Shown here: positions 63,749 through 64,000 of the stretch, in pieces | Position numbering within the stretch: the stretch's first letter is position 1 | Layout of the letters: the number at the start of each line of letters is the position of its first letter | Assembly: GCF_024347615.1 (NCBI RefSeq) | Contig: NZ_AP025509.1 | Coordinates: forward strand, 1,860,001-1,924,000 | Length of the DNA stretch: 64,000 nucleotides | Reading direction: 5' to 3' | Source: Vibrio splendidus | Lineage (GTDB): Bacteria > Pseudomonadota > Gammaproteobacteria > Enterobacterales > Vibrionaceae | Translations under genes and position numbers: made by a program | The notes under the pieces: generated by a model | Database searches by the model: none | What the model saw: the letters and a program-made list of their open reading frames with translations, nothing else | What the model was told of the DNA's origin: nothing

Positions 63749-64000
63749 TGACAACTGCATCTATCGATAAAGAGTGGCAGCGTTTTACACCCAACGAACG
63801 TGTGGCTCGATTTGCCGTTTACCTGAGCTTAGTGTGTGCGATTGTTTGGTCTTGGCAGACGGTTGAAGTGATTCCTGAGTTCCTATACGACGCGCCAGCG
63901 CAGTTTGCTGACATGTTCGAGCGTATGGTGCCAGTGGACTACGCTTTCTATCCTGAATCAATCCACGCAGCGATGATTGAAACACTGCACATTGCGACGT
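63748..64000 (+). CDS. Phosphonate-family ABC permease, PhnE-like (second), truncated by window edge
   Basis: The first 84 residues are visible, beginning [15 protein letters not shown] with a membrane segment at about 25-40 (AVYLSLVCAIVWSW). The ATG overlaps the preceding stop in TAATG, so translation is coupled. Family is assigned from its place after phnE and its start. Confidence 0.8.
   Translation, partial: MTTASIDKEWQRFTPNERVARFAVYLSLVCAIVWSWQTVEVIPEFLYDAPAQFADMFERMVPVDYAFYPESIHAAMIETLHIAT

Noticed and set aside
1..64000. CRISPR arrays, tRNA or rRNA genes, IS elements, prophage or integron sites
   Set aside because: Looked for repeats, transposase motifs and cloverleaf-like sequence; none was found beyond the short tandem repeats listed.

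Overview
The window looks like a piece of a Vibrio genome, probably the Splendidus clade and probably the second chromosome. The clues are the gene families (DUF3010, DUF3316, several chemoreceptors, paralogous fructose-type PTS permeases with an AraC regulator and manA), moderate GC and short intergenic gaps with strong hairpin terminators. The chromosome assignment is inference. I see no rRNA, tRNA, CRISPR array, insertion sequence or prophage; this is metabolic and regulatory accessory territory.

Layout. 1-7400: the end of a LysR gene, then an Ugp/Mal-type ABC importer (two permeases, binding protein, ATPase) interleaved with a CehA/McbA-like PHP metallohydrolase and a HAD phosphatase. 7532-17453: a PTS island with three fructose-family permeases in three domain orders, manA, an AraC regulator and HPr/IIA and IIB pieces. 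17580-25000: a TetR regulator, a small zinc-ribbon gene, a NIT-domain chemoreceptor, an ArsR/aldehyde dehydrogenase/2OG-Fe(II) oxygenase group and an ohr/ohrR pair. 25182-30777: a yegTUVW-like cluster (nucleoside-type permease, ADP-ribosylglycohydrolase, PfkB kinase, GntR regulator) with a frameshifted MFS gene inside. 31119-37504: an aromatic amino acid permease, a LysR/MFS divergent pair with overlapping 5' ends, a MerR-methyltransferase fusion, a GNAT acetyltransferase and an AhpD-like protein. 37599-43988: a lacI-nhaC-malY unit and a MocR/EamA divergent pair. 44095-51401: DUF3010, two chemoreceptors, DUF3316, LysR, a MagIII-like DNA glycosylase and a TrmH-family methyltransferase. 51512-55452: an SGNH hydrolase and a dgcR-dgcN-dgcA D-glutamate catabolism cluster. 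55843-64000: a DctB/DctD- or PgtB/PgtA-like sigma-54 two-component system, a secreted glycerophosphodiesterase behind a GG-N10-GC promoter, and a PhnD-PhnC-PhnE-PhnE importer that runs off the window.

How it fits together. Both ends of the window look built for organophosphate scavenging. The left system has a Pho-box-like element and two cytoplasmic phosphoesterase-type enzymes. The right one has a secreted phosphodiesterase, sigma-54 control and a phosphonate-family importer. Neither substrate can be read from sequence. Several regulator-target links are visible as shared DNA motifs: an ArsR-type GATATC-N8-TCGATAT site at two promoters, a TetR-type paired GAAC-N4-GTTC site at two loci 18 kb apart, OhrR palindromes, a TyrR-like box, AraC-type direct repeats and a LacI-type operator.
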